Shown: piece after piece, positions 22,076-30,810 of the stretch
How the letters are laid out: each line of letters starts with the position of its first letter
Position numbering within the stretch: the stretch's first letter is position 1
Assembly (NCBI RefSeq): GCF_000744785.1
Contig: NZ_JQMO01000003.1
Coordinates: forward strand, 992,001 to 1,056,000
DNA length: 64,000 nt
From: Kitasatospora azatica KCTC 9699
GTDB taxonomy: Bacteria; Actinomycetota; Actinomycetes; Streptomycetales; Streptomycetaceae
Direction: 5' to 3'
Notes under the pieces: generated by a model
Seen by the model: the letters and a program-made list of their open reading frames with translations, nothing else
What the model was told of the DNA's origin: nothing
The model's database searches: none
Position numbers and translations under genes: made by a program

Positions 22076-25000
22076 ATGGGCATCGACAGCACCACGGGCA
22101 CGGTGGCTGAAGTCGAGGAACTCTACGAGCGGCCACTGGCCGAACTGTTCGCGATACAGGTCCGTGAGCACCCGGACCGGCCGGCCGTGGCGGGGCCGGA
22201 GGCACAGCTCAGCTATGCCGAACTCGACTCGCTCGCCGAGCAGTTCGCTCGCGGGCTGCGGGAGTTCGGGGTGCTGCCGGGGGCCGTACTCGGGGTGGCG
22301 GGGCAGCGCGGGGTGGACGCCTGCGTGGCCCTGCTGGGCGCGGCGTCGGCCGAGGCGAGCTATCTGCCGCTGGACGCCTCGCTGCCGGCCGAGCGGCTGC
22401 GGACCATGCTCGCGGACAGCGGTGCGACCGCGGTGGTGCGGCTGCCGGGGTCCGCCGAACTGCTCGCGCCGGGTGCGCGGGTGCTGGACTTCGACGAGGT
22501 GTTGGCGGGCGGCGATCTGGCCGACCCGCTGCCGCTGCCCGATCCGGCGACACCCGCCTATGTGATGTTCACCTCCGGCACCACCGGGCGGCCCAAGGCG
22601 GTGGCCGTCCCGCAGCGCGGCGTGGCCCGGCTTTCGGTGGCCAACGGCTTCCTGGAGATCCGCCCGGACGACCGGGTGCTGCATGCCGCCACCCTCTCCT
22701 TCGACGCCTCGGTGCTGGAGATCTGGCCGACCCTGCTGAACGGCGCCTGCCTGGTGCCGGCCGCCGCCGAGGTACTGCTGTCACCGCCCGCGCTGGCCGA
22801 GTTCATCCGGCGCGAGCGGATCAGCGTGCTCTTCCTGACCACCAGCGTCTTCCACCTGATGGCCCGCGAGCGGCCCGAGATGTTCGCCGGGCTGCGCTAC
22901 GTGGTGACCGGCGGCGAGGCCCTGCAGCCGGAAGCGGCCCGCCGGGTCCTGGAGTTGGGCCGGCCCGAGCACCTGGTCAACGCCTACGGCCCGACCGAGG
23001 CGGCCTGCGTCGCGGCCGCCCACGAGATCACCGACCTGGCCGAGGACGCCACCGCGGTGCCGATCGGCCGGCCGATCGCCGACACCCGCTGCCACGTCCT
23101 GCGCGCGGACGGCACGCCGGCCGCCGTCGGCGAGGAGGGCGAACTGTGCATCGGCGGCGCCGGGGTGGCCGCCGGCTACCTCAACGCGCCCGAGCTGGCC
23201 GCGACCCGTTTCGTCCACCTCCCGCTCGCTCCTGACGGTGCGTCAGAACGCGTCTACCGCACCGGGGACTACGTACGCCGTCGACCGGACGGGGTGCTGG
23301 AGTTCTGCGGCCGGCGGGACGAGCAGGTCAAGGTCAGGGGCTTCCGGGTGGAGCCGGGCGAGATCCGCACCGCGCTGCTGCGCCACCCGGCCGTCGCCGA
23401 CGCCGCCGTACTGGCCCGCGAGGACGGCGTCAGCCGCTACCTGGCGGCCTACGCGGCGATCCCCGACGGACCCGAACCCGCCCCCAGCGGAGCGGAGTTG
23501 CGCGCCTTCCTGCGGGAGGTGCTGCCGAGCTACGCCGTCCCCGCCACGCTGACCGTGCTGGAGCGGCTGCCGCTGACCCCGAGCGGCAAGCTGGACCGCG
23601 AGGCGCTCCCCGACCCGGCCGCCGCACCCGCCCCCGTGATCCCGGGCGATCCCGACTCCACCGCCGCCAGGGTGGCCACGGCCTGGGCGGCCCTGCTGCC
23701 CACCGGGCAGGCCGAGCCGACCGACGACTTCTTCGAGTCCGGTGGCAACTCGCTGCTGGCCGTCCAGCTGGTGGCCAAGGTGCAGACCGAGCTGGAGATC
23801 GACGACCAGCACAACGACCTGCTGGTGACCGAGCTGCTCAACGAGCCGACGCTGCGGGCCTTCACCCGAGTGGTGGAGCGGGTGGCCCAAGGCGACGCCG
23901 ACCGGGCCCCGGGCGCAGCGCCGGTCAACCGCTGGCGCCCGGACACCCGCTGGGCGGTGCCCACCGTCACCAGCGCGCAGCCGCACCCGCGCTGGCGTGC
24001 CCCGCGGCACGTGCTGCTGACCGGCGCCACCGGCTTCCTCGGCGCCTACCTGCTGCGCGAGCTGCTGGACAGGACCGAGGCACAGATCCACACCCTGGTC
24101 CGGGCCGAGGACACCGCGCACGCCCGTGAGCGGCTCGCCCAGGCGCAGCAGCGCTACGGCAGCGGCCGGCCGCTGCCCGCGGACCGGGTGCGCCCGCTGC
24201 TCGGCGATCTGGCGAAACCGCGGCTGGGGCTGAGCGACCGGGACTGGGCCGAGCAGGCCGCGTCGGCGGACGTGGTCCACCACTGCGGCGCCGAGGTCAA
24301 CTTCCTCTACCCGTACGAGAAGCTGCGGGTCGCCAACGTCCACGGCACCCAGGAGGTGCTGCGGCTGGCGGCCGGCCGTGCGGTCCCGGTGCACCATGTC
24401 TCGACCCTGGCCGTGGTGCACGGAATGGGCGCGGCGGGTCTGCGACTGGTCACCGAGGACACTCCGCTGGACCATGTCGAACAACTCGCCATGGGCTACC
24501 CGGAGAGCAAGTGGGTGGCCGAGGAGGTGGTGCGCGGCGCCGCCCGGGCCGGGCTGCCGGTGGCCGTGCACCGCCCGTACGAGGTGTCCGGCAACACCGA
24601 GAACTTCACCTGGAACAGCAACGCGGCGCTCTGCGAACTCTTCCGGCTGATCGCCGAGATGGGCCTGGCCCCGGACCTCGACCTGGCACTGAACCTGCTC
24701 CCGGTGGACTACGTGGCCGCCGCGATCGTCCACCTGTCCCTGCACACCCCGGCCGAGGGCCAGACCTACCACCTGGTCAACCCGCACGAGGCGGTGCTCG
24801 GCGACCTGGTGGACCGGCTGCGCGCGCACGGCCACCGGATCGAGACGGTCGGCTACCCGGAGTGGATCGAGGCCATGCTCGGTTACCTGGCGGACCGCCC
24901 GTCCCACCCGTTCACCCCGCTCACCCAGCTCTTCACCAAGCGGATCCCGCCCAGCGGCATCACCGTGCAGGAGCTCGCCGCGGTCAGCGTCTCGCCGGTG

Positions 25001-25162
25001 ATCGACCGGGCGAGGGTGGACCGGGACCTGGCCGACAGCGGGATCCACTGCCCGCCGGTCGACCGGACCCTGCTGGACCACTACATCGGGTACTTCCACG
25101 CCTCCGGCTTCATCCCGGCCCCGACCACTGCGACCACCACCGCGGGAGCGCGCCGTGACTGA
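22076..25162 (+). CDS. Single-module NRPS-like protein: adenylation, carrier, thioester reductase
   Basis: The 1028-residue enzyme has three parts. The adenylation domain (about 20-510) shows MFTSGTTGRPKAV, NAYGPTEA, YRTGDYVRRR and LTPSGKLDRE. The peptidyl carrier has its phosphopantetheine Ser in ESGGNSLLAV near residue 557. The thioester reductase (about 645-1015) has the NADPH loop LTGATGFLGAYLL and the YPESK catalytic pair. It would activate an amino or carboxylic acid, hold it as a thioester and release it as an aldehyde or alcohol. There is no condensation domain. My by-eye substrate code is D-A-L-F-V-G-A-C-V-K, suggesting a hydrophobic or aromatic residue (weak inference). ATG at 22076 has a good ribosome site. 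The P450 gene overlaps its end by 8 bases. Confidence 0.9.
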   Translation: MGIDSTTGTVAEVEELYERPLAELFAIQVREHPDRPAVAGPEAQLSYAELDSLAEQFARGLREFGVLPGAVLGVAGQRGVDACVALLGAASAEASYLPLDASLPAERLRTMLADSGATAVVRLPGSAELLAPGARVLDFDEVLAGGDLADPLPLPDPATPAYVMFTSGTTGRPKAVAVPQRGVARLSVANGFLEIRPDDRVLHAATLSFDASVLEIWPTLLNGACLVPAAAEVLLSPPALAEFIRRERISVLFLTTSVFHLMARERPEMFAGLRYVVTGGEALQPEAARRVLELGRPEHLVNAYGPTEAACVAAAHEITDLAEDATAVPIGRPIADTRCHVLRADGTPAAVGEEGELCIGGAGVAAGYLNAPELAATRFVHLPLAPDGASERVYRTGDYVRRRPDGVLEFCGRRDEQVKVRGFRVEPGEIRTALLRHPAVADAAVLAREDGVSRYLAAYAAIPDGPEPAPSGAELRAFLREVLPSYAVPATLTVLERLPLTPSGKLDREALPDPAAAPAPVIPGDPDSTAARVATAWAALLPTGQAEPTDDFFESGGNSLLAVQLVAKVQTELEIDDQHNDLLVTELLNEPTLRAFTRVVERVAQGDADRAPGAAPVNRWRPDTRWAVPTVTSAQPHPRWRAPRHVLLTGATGFLGAYLLRELLDRTEAQIHTLVRAEDTAHARERLAQAQQRYGSGRPLPADRVRPLLGDLAKPRLGLSDRDWAEQAASADVVHHCGAEVNFLYPYEKLRVANVHGTQEVLRLAAGRAVPVHHVSTLAVVHGMGAAGLRLVTEDTPLDHVEQLAMGYPESKWVAEEVVRGAARAGLPVAVHRPYEVSGNTENFTWNSNAALCELFRLIAEMGLAPDLDLALNLLPVDYVAAAIVHLSLHTPAEGQTYHLVNPHEAVLGDLVDRLRAHGHRIETVGYPEWIEAMLGYLADRPSHPFTPLTQLFTKRIPPSGITVQELAAVSVSPVIDRARVDRDLADSGIHCPPVDRTLLDHYIGYFHASGFIPAPTTATTTAGARRD

Positions 25163-26384
25163 CACCCTGACCGTCGTGCCGGACCTGACCGACCCCAGGT
25201 TCTTCGACCCCGCCCCACCGCATGCCGCCTGGGCGGAGCTGCGTCGCCGCCCGGGACTGCACTACCAGGAGCGCGCCGACGCCCCCGGATTCTGGTCGGC
25301 CACCCGCTACCGGGACCTGGACGCCGTCTTCCGGGACACCAGCGGCTTCAGCTGCGAGTCGGGCATGACCCTGGACTCCGCCCTCGGCACCCGCGACCCG
25401 GCCGCCGGGAAGATGATCGAGATCTCCGACCCGCCGGCGCACACCCGGCTGCGCCGGCTGCTCAGCGGCGGGCTGAACAAGTCGATGGCCCGCACCATGG
25501 ACGGGGCGCTGCGCAGCCTGATCACCGGCTGGGTGGAGCAGGCGGTCCAGGCCGACGCGTGCGACTTCGTCGCGGCGGTCAGCGCCAGGTTGCCGGCGGC
25601 CGCGACCGGTCTGCTGCTCGGTCTGCCGGAGCGGGAGTGGGACAAGCTCGCCGATCGGGCCAGTCGGGCGATCAGCGGCTCGCTCACCATGGACGACCCG
25701 CGCGCCGGTGACCTGACGGCCCGTCGGGCTTCCACCACCACCGCCAACGGCCAGCTGCTCATGCACCTGGCGGGCCTGCTCGACCACGCCGAGCTGGCGC
25801 CCGAGGGGCTGATCCGGCGGCTGCTGGACGCCGAGTTCGACGGCGACCGGCTGACCCGCGACGAGGTGCTGCTGAACTGCCTCAACCTGGCCGTGGCCGG
25901 CAACGAGACCACCAAGAACGCCACCGCCGGCGGTCTGATCGCCTTCGCCGAGCACCCCGATCAGTGGCAACTGCTGCGGAGCAACCCGGAGTTGCTGGAC
26001 TCGGCGGTGGAGGAGGTGCTGCGCTGGGTCACCCCCACCCAGCACTTCATCCGCACCGTGCTGGAGCCCCGGGTGGTGGGCGGCACCGCGCTGGAGCCGG
26101 GCGACCTGCTCTGTCTGTGGATCACCTCGGCCAACCGCGACGAGGAGGTCTTCGCCGATCCGTACCGCTTCCGGATCGACCGCAACCCCAACCCGCACTA
26201 CTCCTTCACCAGCGGCAAGCACTTCTGCCTGGGCGCTCCGCTGGCCCGGCTGGAGATCAGGCTGGTCTTCGAGGCACTGCTCGCCCGGGTCGAGCGGATC
26301 GAACTGCTCGGGCCGCCCGAGCGCCGGGCGACCACGCTGATCAACTCCTTTGTGAGCCTGCCGGTCGCGCTGCACGCTTCCTGA
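25155..26384 (+). CDS. Cytochrome P450
   Basis: This 409-residue class I bacterial P450 has the oxygen-binding I-helix AVAGNETTKNA near residue 245, the EEVLRW (ExxR) motif near 286, and the heme loop FTSGKHFCLGAPLA with its Cys ligand near 358. The start codon lies inside the end of the adenylation-reductase gene (8-base overlap), so the two are translationally coupled. It most likely oxidises the carrier-bound or released product of that enzyme. No ferredoxin gene is adjacent, so redox partners must come from elsewhere. Confidence 0.93.
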   Translation: MTDTLTVVPDLTDPRFFDPAPPHAAWAELRRRPGLHYQERADAPGFWSATRYRDLDAVFRDTSGFSCESGMTLDSALGTRDPAAGKMIEISDPPAHTRLRRLLSGGLNKSMARTMDGALRSLITGWVEQAVQADACDFVAAVSARLPAAATGLLLGLPEREWDKLADRASRAISGSLTMDDPRAGDLTARRASTTTANGQLLMHLAGLLDHAELAPEGLIRRLLDAEFDGDRLTRDEVLLNCLNLAVAGNETTKNATAGGLIAFAEHPDQWQLLRSNPELLDSAVEEVLRWVTPTQHFIRTVLEPRVVGGTALEPGDLLCLWITSANRDEEVFADPYRFRIDRNPNPHYSFTSGKHFCLGAPLARLEIRLVFEALLARVERIELLGPPERRATTLINSFVSLPVALHAS

Positions 26385-26395
26385 CGGTCCGTCAG
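26381..26395. repeat. Palindrome CTGACGGTCCGTCAG over the P450 stop codon
   Basis: The palindrome overlaps the TGA stop of the P450 gene. Closely related copies occur at 23232-23246, 31323-31337, 31344-31358, 31387-31401, 41652-41666 and 45097-45111. Confidence 0.6.
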
Positions 26396-26547
26396 CGCCG
26401 AAGACCACGGAGGCAGCGAGGTCGGCGGGCGTGCTGTCCGGTAACGCCGGGCGCACCACCGTCCCGTCCGCGCGCCCGGCCTTGATGGTGCGGGTCAGGT
26501 GATCGACGGACGGGACGATGGTGGTCGGTCGGCCCGCGGAGCCGGGG

Positions 26548-26994
26548 TCAGTGGGGGGCGGGTGCCGGCTCCAGGAGGAAGACGGGGATCACCCGGTCGG
26601 TCTTCTTCTGGTACTCGGCGTAGTCCGGCCAGGCCTTGACGGCCCGGTCCCACCACGTCTCCCGTTCCTCGCCGGTGAGCTCACGCGCCGTCATGTCCTG
26701 GCGGACCGGGCCGTCCTGCAGCTCGGCGCGTGGATCCGCGACCAGGTTGTGGTACCAGACGGGGTGCTTGGGCGCACCGCCCTGGGAGGCGACCACGGCG
26801 TACTGGCCGTTGTGCTCGACCCGCATCAGCGGGGTCTTGCGGAGCTTGCCGCTCTTGGCGCCGAGGGTGGTCAGCAGCACCACCGGCAGGTCGCGCAGGG
26901 TCGTGCCCTGGGTGCCGCCGGAGGATTCGTACAGCTCGACCTGGTCGCGCACCCACTGCGTCGGGCTGGGCTGGTACTCGCCGGTGAGGGGCAT
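26548..26994 (-). CDS. F420/deazaflavin-dependent nitroreductase-family oxidoreductase (DDN-like)
   Basis: The 148-residue protein starts with the family opening [20 protein letters not shown]. It contains [20 protein letters not shown] and [17 protein letters not shown], the cofactor and substrate motifs of the Ddn group. Members reduce varied substrates with F420H2. The ATG at 26994 is preferred to the one at 27039 because family members begin there. It reads convergently toward the P450 and is probably transcribed alone. The substrate is unknown. Confidence 0.85.
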   Translation of the reverse strand: MPLTGEYQPSPTQWVRDQVELYESSGGTQGTTLRDLPVVLLTTLGAKSGKLRKTPLMRVEHNGQYAVVASQGGAPKHPVWYHNLVADPRAELQDGPVRQDMTARELTGEERETWWDRAVKAWPDYAEYQKKTDRVIPVFLLEPAPAPH

Positions 26995-27120
26995 GATCGC
27001 TGTCCGATCTCTCGATGGGTACTGGCAGTTCACCATCATCCATCAATCAACCGACGGATCGTCAGATCTGGCGTGCCGCCGCCGGCGTCACCAGGCACGG
27101 CCCGCTGAACGGGGAGGGTG

Positions 27121-27675
27121 TCAAGCGAGGTCTCCATTGACGGGCCGCAGTCGCGCCACGGCCGTCTCGACGAGTTCGTGGGGGGTGAGGATCCGGCCGT
27201 CCTGGTCGGGGCCGACGTCCAGGACGGTGCCGTGCTCGTCCGACTGGAGCGGTTCGAGGACGGCGTACTGGGAGTCGAGCAGCGAGGCCGGCATGAAGTG
27301 GCCGGTGCGGGCCGCGAGGCGGCTGGCGACCAGCCGGCGGCCGCCGTCCAGGTGCAGGAAGTAGGCGTCGGGGCAGCCGGCCCGCAGGGTGTCGCGGTAG
27401 CGGCGCTTGAGCGCGGAGCAGGTGACCACGCCGCCGGTGCCGGCCTGTCCGCGCTCGTGCAGCCAGGCCGCCAGGGCCCGCAGCCAGGGCGCCCGGTCGG
27501 TGTCGTCCAGCGGGATGCCGGCCGTCATCTTGGCGATGTTGGCGGCGGGGTGGAAGTCGTCCGCCTCGGCGCAGGGCAGGCCGAGGCGTTCGGCGAGCAG
27601 TTGCGCGACGGTGGTCTTGCCGACACCCGCCACGCCCATCACCACGATCAGCTGGTTGTCGGCGTTGAGAGCCAT
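27121..27675 (-). CDS. gntK: Gluconokinase
   Basis: The 184-residue GntK-type kinase has the P-loop MGVAGVGKTT at residues 12-21. It also shows EADDFHPAANIAKM, TCSALKRRYRDTLR and HFMPASLLDSQ, all typical of gluconate kinases that make 6-phosphogluconate for the pentose phosphate pathway. ATG at 27675 follows AAGGAG. The GntR-family gene at 27991 is divergently arranged and probably controls it. The intervening 300 bases hold an operator-like repeat and a large hairpin. Confidence 0.92.
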   Translation of the reverse strand: MALNADNQLIVVMGVAGVGKTTVAQLLAERLGLPCAEADDFHPAANIAKMTAGIPLDDTDRAPWLRALAAWLHERGQAGTGGVVTCSALKRRYRDTLRAGCPDAYFLHLDGGRRLVASRLAARTGHFMPASLLDSQYAVLEPLQSDEHGTVLDVGPDQDGRILTPHELVETAVARLRPVNGDLA

Positions 27676-27724
27676 GGGGTTCGCTCCTTGCTCTGGCTGC
27701 GGTGACGCCACTATCGCTCCAAAG

Positions 27725-27763
27725 GTATGACTTATTCAAGGCGTCGACAACAAATCGTCATAC
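27725..27763. promoter_or_regulatory. Candidate GntR operator (inverted repeat GTATGAC...GTCATAC)
   Basis: GTATGAC at 27725-27731 and its complement GTCATAC at 27757-27763 lie in an AT-rich patch 50 bases upstream of gntK. Position and dyad form suit the divergent FadR/GntR-type regulator. Confidence 0.5.
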
Positions 27764-27812
27764 TTATATGCGCAAGGCGGGCGGTCCGCACCTTCGGGCC
27801 GGTGGAACGCCT

Positions 27813-27981
27813 CTAGTGCCGCGTCAGGCAACCTTTGCCCGTCAAGGAGCGGCGTCCGGTGCGTGCTCTCGGCGTGCCGGCTGGAAGTCCTCGTACTGGA
27901 CGTACTTGGGCTTTCGGCCGGTGCGGCGAGAGTGCGTGCCGGGCGTCGCGACGGGGCGAAGGTTGCCTGACGCGGCACTAG
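27813..27981 (+). repeat. 169-bp hairpin element (MITE-like or structured RNA)
   Basis: Outer arms CTAGTGCCGCGTCAGGCAAC (27813-27832) and 27962-27981 are exact complements, and pairing continues inward to about 27895/27901. Over 41 inner positions I count 29 Watson-Crick pairs, 9 pairs that become G-U only in plus-strand RNA, and 3 mismatches. The element is flanked by CTAG on both sides, a possible 4-bp target duplication. It ends 9 bases before the start codon of the GntR gene. Confidence 0.75.
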
Positions 27982-27990
27982 GCTGGCGGG

Positions 27991-28686
27991 ATGGAGATCC
28001 AGGGGCTGCCCGGCAAACTGCTCGCCCAACTCGGGCCGGCCATCGCGTCCGGCGAGCTCCCCACCGGGTCCGTGCTGCGGATCGAGGAGTTGGAGGAGCA
28101 GTTCGGCGTCTCCCGGACGGTGGTGCGCGAGGCCGTGCGGATCCTGGAGTCGATGCGCCTGGTGGTCTCCAAGCGGCGGGTCGGGATCACCGTGCAGCCC
28201 AAGAGCGACTGGGACGTCTTCGATCCGCTGGTGATCCGCTGGCGGCTGGCCGGCGCCGACCGGGCGGCCCAGCTGCGCTCGCTCGGTTCACTGCGGGTGG
28301 CCGTCGAACCGGCCGCGGCGGCCCTGGCCGCCCAGCATGCCACTCCCGACCATTGCCGCGAACTGAGCGCGCTGGCAGTGGAGTTGACGGTCACCGCGCG
28401 AGCCGCCGACCTGACGTCCTTCCTCCGGCACGACATCGCCTTCCACGCGACCGTGCTGCGCGCCTCCGGCAACGAGATGTTCGCGCACCTCGGCGACACG
28501 GTGGGCGCGGTACTGACCGGGCGGACCGAGCACAACCTGATGCCGCACCAGCCGCGCGCCTACGCCGTGCAGTTGCACCGCGAGGTGGCCGAGGCGATCT
28601 GCGCGGGCGCCGCCGAGCCGGCCGAGCGGGCGATGCGCACCATCGTCACCGGGGCGCTGGAGGAGCTGGCCGTCGAACTGGGCTGA
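27991..28686 (+). CDS. FadR-type GntR family transcriptional regulator
   Basis: The 231-residue regulator has an N-terminal winged helix (EELEEQFGVSRTVVREAVRI at about residues 31-50). A C-terminal all-helical FCD ligand domain carries the metal-binding His residues in RHDIAFH and LHREV. It lies divergent to gntK and probably represses gluconate use. The ribosome site is weak (GCGGG), and the start follows immediately after the hairpin element, so translation or expression may be affected by that structure. Confidence 0.88.
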   Translation: MEIQGLPGKLLAQLGPAIASGELPTGSVLRIEELEEQFGVSRTVVREAVRILESMRLVVSKRRVGITVQPKSDWDVFDPLVIRWRLAGADRAAQLRSLGSLRVAVEPAAAALAAQHATPDHCRELSALAVELTVTARAADLTSFLRHDIAFHATVLRASGNEMFAHLGDTVGAVLTGRTEHNLMPHQPRAYAVQLHREVAEAICAGAAEPAERAMRTIVTGALEELAVELG

Positions 28687-28767
28687 GGGCTGCTTTCCCG
28701 CCACTGTTTGCCTGCCGTGATCGGGGGCAGGGAGTGGGCGGAAAGGCCGGCGGGAAGGGGGGCGTCG

Positions 28768-29052
28768 ATGTCCGCTGGAGGGCGGCGGATGCCGGACGAG
28801 GTGCGCGCGGCCAGCGTTCGGACCGTGATATTCCTGGCGTTCACCCTGGTCAGCCTGATCTTCGCGTCGCTCGCCTCGCTGGCGCACGCGCGCCGGGCGA
28901 TGACCATGGCACTGCTGATCACCGGTCTGGGCGTGTTCGGGATCGTCTGGTGCCTGCTGGAGATCGTGATCTCCCGACAGATCGCCGCCCAGCGCCGGCG
29001 CGGCCCCGGCGGCGACACACCGTCGACGGGCAGCAGGCAGCCCCGGCGGTGA
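28768..29052 (+). CDS. Small membrane protein with two predicted helices
   Basis: The 94-residue protein has hydrophobic segments at about 20-40 and 50-70, separated by a basic AHARR turn, and a basic Pro-rich tail. I do not recognise a family. ATG at 28768 follows AAGGGGGG. It lies between the GntR gene and the convergent Old Yellow Enzyme gene. GC-rich third codon positions support it being real. Confidence 0.6.
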   Translation: MSAGGRRMPDEVRAASVRTVIFLAFTLVSLIFASLASLAHARRAMTMALLITGLGVFGIVWCLLEIVISRQIAAQRRRGPGGDTPSTGSRQPRR

Positions 29053-29092
29053 GGGTGCGTCATCACGGCCGGGGCTGCGAACGGGGGCGGCG

Positions 29093-30199
29093 TCAGCCGC
29101 GGCTGCCGACCGCGTAGGCGTACTGGGTCGGCCAGCGGCGCTCGGCACCCAACTCACGCGCGGCGTAGTGGGCCCAGTACGGGGTGCGCAGCAGCTCGCG
29201 ACCGAGCAGGACGACGTCCGCGCGCCCCTCGGTGAGGATCTGCTCCGCCTGCGCGGGTTCGGTGATCAGGCCGACCGCGCCGACCGGCAGGCCGGTGGCC
29301 TCGCGCACGGCGGCGGCGAACGGCACCTGGTAGCCGGGGTGGAGCGGGATCTGCGCGTTGCTCACCAGGCCGCCGGTGGAGACGTCGAGCAGGTCGACGC
29401 CGGCCGCCTGCAGCTCCTTGGCCAGCCGGACGGTGTCCTCGCCGGTCCAGCCCTCGCGGTGGTCCTCGTCGTTCTCGGTCAGCCAGTCGGTGGCCGAGGT
29501 GCGGAAGAAGACCGGCAGCTCGGCGGGCCAGACGGCGCGCACCGCCGCGACCACCTCGAGCGCGAAGCGCAGCCGGTTCTCGAAGGAACCGCCGTACTGG
29601 TCGGTGCGGTGGTTGGAGTTCGGCGAGAGGAAGGAGTGGATCAGGTAGCCGTGCGCGCCGTGCACCTCGACGGCCTGGAAACCGGCCGCCAGCGCGCGCT
29701 CGGCCGCGGCGCCGAAGGCCTGGACGATCCGCTGGATCTCCTCGACGGTGAGCGCGTCGGGCTCGGGGTGGTCACCGTAGGACTCGCCGGTCGGGCCGAC
29801 GGTCTGCCAGCCGCCGTCCCCGGCCGGGATGCCCGCACTGCCCTGCCACGGGGTGCGCGAGGAGGCCTTGCGGCCGGCGTGCGCGAGCTGGATCGCGGCG
29901 ACCGAGCCGTGGCTGCGGATCGCGCTCGCCACCCGGGTCAGTTCCTGCTGCTGCCGCTCGTTCCACAGGCCCAGGTCGTACGGGGAGATCCGGCCCTCCG
30001 GGGCGACGGCGGTGGCCTCGACGATCACCAGCCCGGTGCCGCCGGCCGCCCGGGCGGCCAGGTGGGTGAGGTGGAAGTCGGTGGCCACACCGGTCTCCGG
30101 CCCCTCGCTGGCGGCCGAGTACATGCACATCGGGGCCATCCAGACCCGGTTGGGGACGGTGAGCTCGCGCAGGGTGATCGGCTCGAACAGGGCAGACAC
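29093..30199 (-). CDS. NADH:flavin oxidoreductase, Old Yellow Enzyme family (YqjM-like)
   Basis: This 368-residue FMN TIM-barrel enzyme contains WMAPMCMYSA at the N-terminus, HLAHAGRKAS (read QLAHAGRKAS), HGAHGYLIHSFLSP and GADVVLLGRELLRTPYW, as in YqjM ene-reductases. It reduces activated C=C bonds using NAD(P)H. GTG at 30199 has AAGGAG 6-7 bases upstream; the frame to 30247 is less likely. It is divergent from an ArsR-type regulator, and the space between carries a phased repeat. Control by that regulator is likely. Confidence 0.92.
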   Translation of the reverse strand: MSALFEPITLRELTVPNRVWMAPMCMYSAASEGPETGVATDFHLTHLAARAAGGTGLVIVEATAVAPEGRISPYDLGLWNERQQQELTRVASAIRSHGSVAAIQLAHAGRKASSRTPWQGSAGIPAGDGGWQTVGPTGESYGDHPEPDALTVEEIQRIVQAFGAAAERALAAGFQAVEVHGAHGYLIHSFLSPNSNHRTDQYGGSFENRLRFALEVVAAVRAVWPAELPVFFRTSATDWLTENDEDHREGWTGEDTVRLAKELQAAGVDLLDVSTGGLVSNAQIPLHPGYQVPFAAAVREATGLPVGAVGLITEPAQAEQILTEGRADVVLLGRELLRTPYWAHYAARELGAERRWPTQYAYAVGSRG

Positions 30200-30233
30200 G
30201 GGTGCTCCTTGGCGGGGTACGGGGCCTCTCGGA

Positions 30234-30290
30234 AGTACGTGAAGCATCGTACTACGTGGTGCATCAAACTACGACAGATGTCGAACTACG
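30234..30290. promoter_or_regulatory. Phased ACTACG repeats between the OYE and ArsR genes
   Basis: AGTACG at 30234, then ACTACG at 30251, 30268 and 30285 are spaced exactly 17 bases apart. They cover the divergent promoter region and would place binding sites about 1.6 helical turns apart. They are a probable operator for the neighbouring ArsR-family protein. Confidence 0.6.
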
Positions 30291-30313
30291 AGGATCGCCG
30301 TACAATCGCTTCC

Positions 30314-30670
30314 GTGACCGAAGCCGCGAGCACCCTCCTTCCCGAGCCGGCCACCGGCGAGATCCGCCTGGTGGCGGTACTGAGTGCCCTGGCCGACCCG
30401 ATCCGACTGCGGATCGTGCGGGAACTCGCCGCCGGACACGAACAGATGGCCTGCATCGCGTTCAGCCTGCCGGTCAGCAAGTCGACCAGCACGCACCACT
30501 TCCGCGTCCTGCGCGAGGCCGGCGTGATCCGCCAACACCGGGTCGGCACCTCACGGATGAGCACACTGCGCGAGACCGACCTGGGCGAGCGCTTCCCCGG
30601 GGTACTGGAGAGCGTGCTCGCGGCGGTCCGGGGCGAGGGGCTCGACGAGGAACGGGAACTGACGGAGTAA
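30314..30670 (+). CDS. ArsR family transcriptional regulator
   Basis: The 118-residue winged-helix protein contains LSALADPIRLRIVRELA followed by SLPVSKSTSTHHFRVLREAGV, the ArsR recognition helix. There is no obvious metal-binding cysteine pair; the single Cys in MACIAF may sense redox or electrophiles. GTG at 30314 was chosen because the in-frame ATG at 30278 would lie inside the phased repeat. Divergent to the Old Yellow Enzyme gene, it probably represses it and itself. Confidence 0.85.
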   Translation: MTEAASTLLPEPATGEIRLVAVLSALADPIRLRIVRELAAGHEQMACIAFSLPVSKSTSTHHFRVLREAGVIRQHRVGTSRMSTLRETDLGERFPGVLESVLAAVRGEGLDEERELTE

Positions 30671-30810
30671 CCGGCACCGGAGCAGCCCGCGCCGGAGCGT
30701 CCGGCACAGCTGCAGCCGACACAGCTGCGGCTGGCACAGGTGAGCGACGCGCCCACGATGGAGTGACCGGACTTGGGCGTGGTGGCCCGGCCGGTGGTAC
30801 CTCTGTGCGG

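Noticed and set aside
26396..26547. Coding-like minus-strand stretch after the P450 gene (a possible gene remnant)
   Set aside because: Third-position bias is suggestive, but no start, stop or recognised domain supports it.
27736..28029. Minus-strand frame across the hairpin element as a gene
   Set aside because: Its translation is explained by the inverted repeat, has no known domain and overlaps the GntR start.
30278..30313. ATG 30278 as the ArsR start
   Set aside because: It lies inside the phased operator-like repeats and adds residues not seen in the family.
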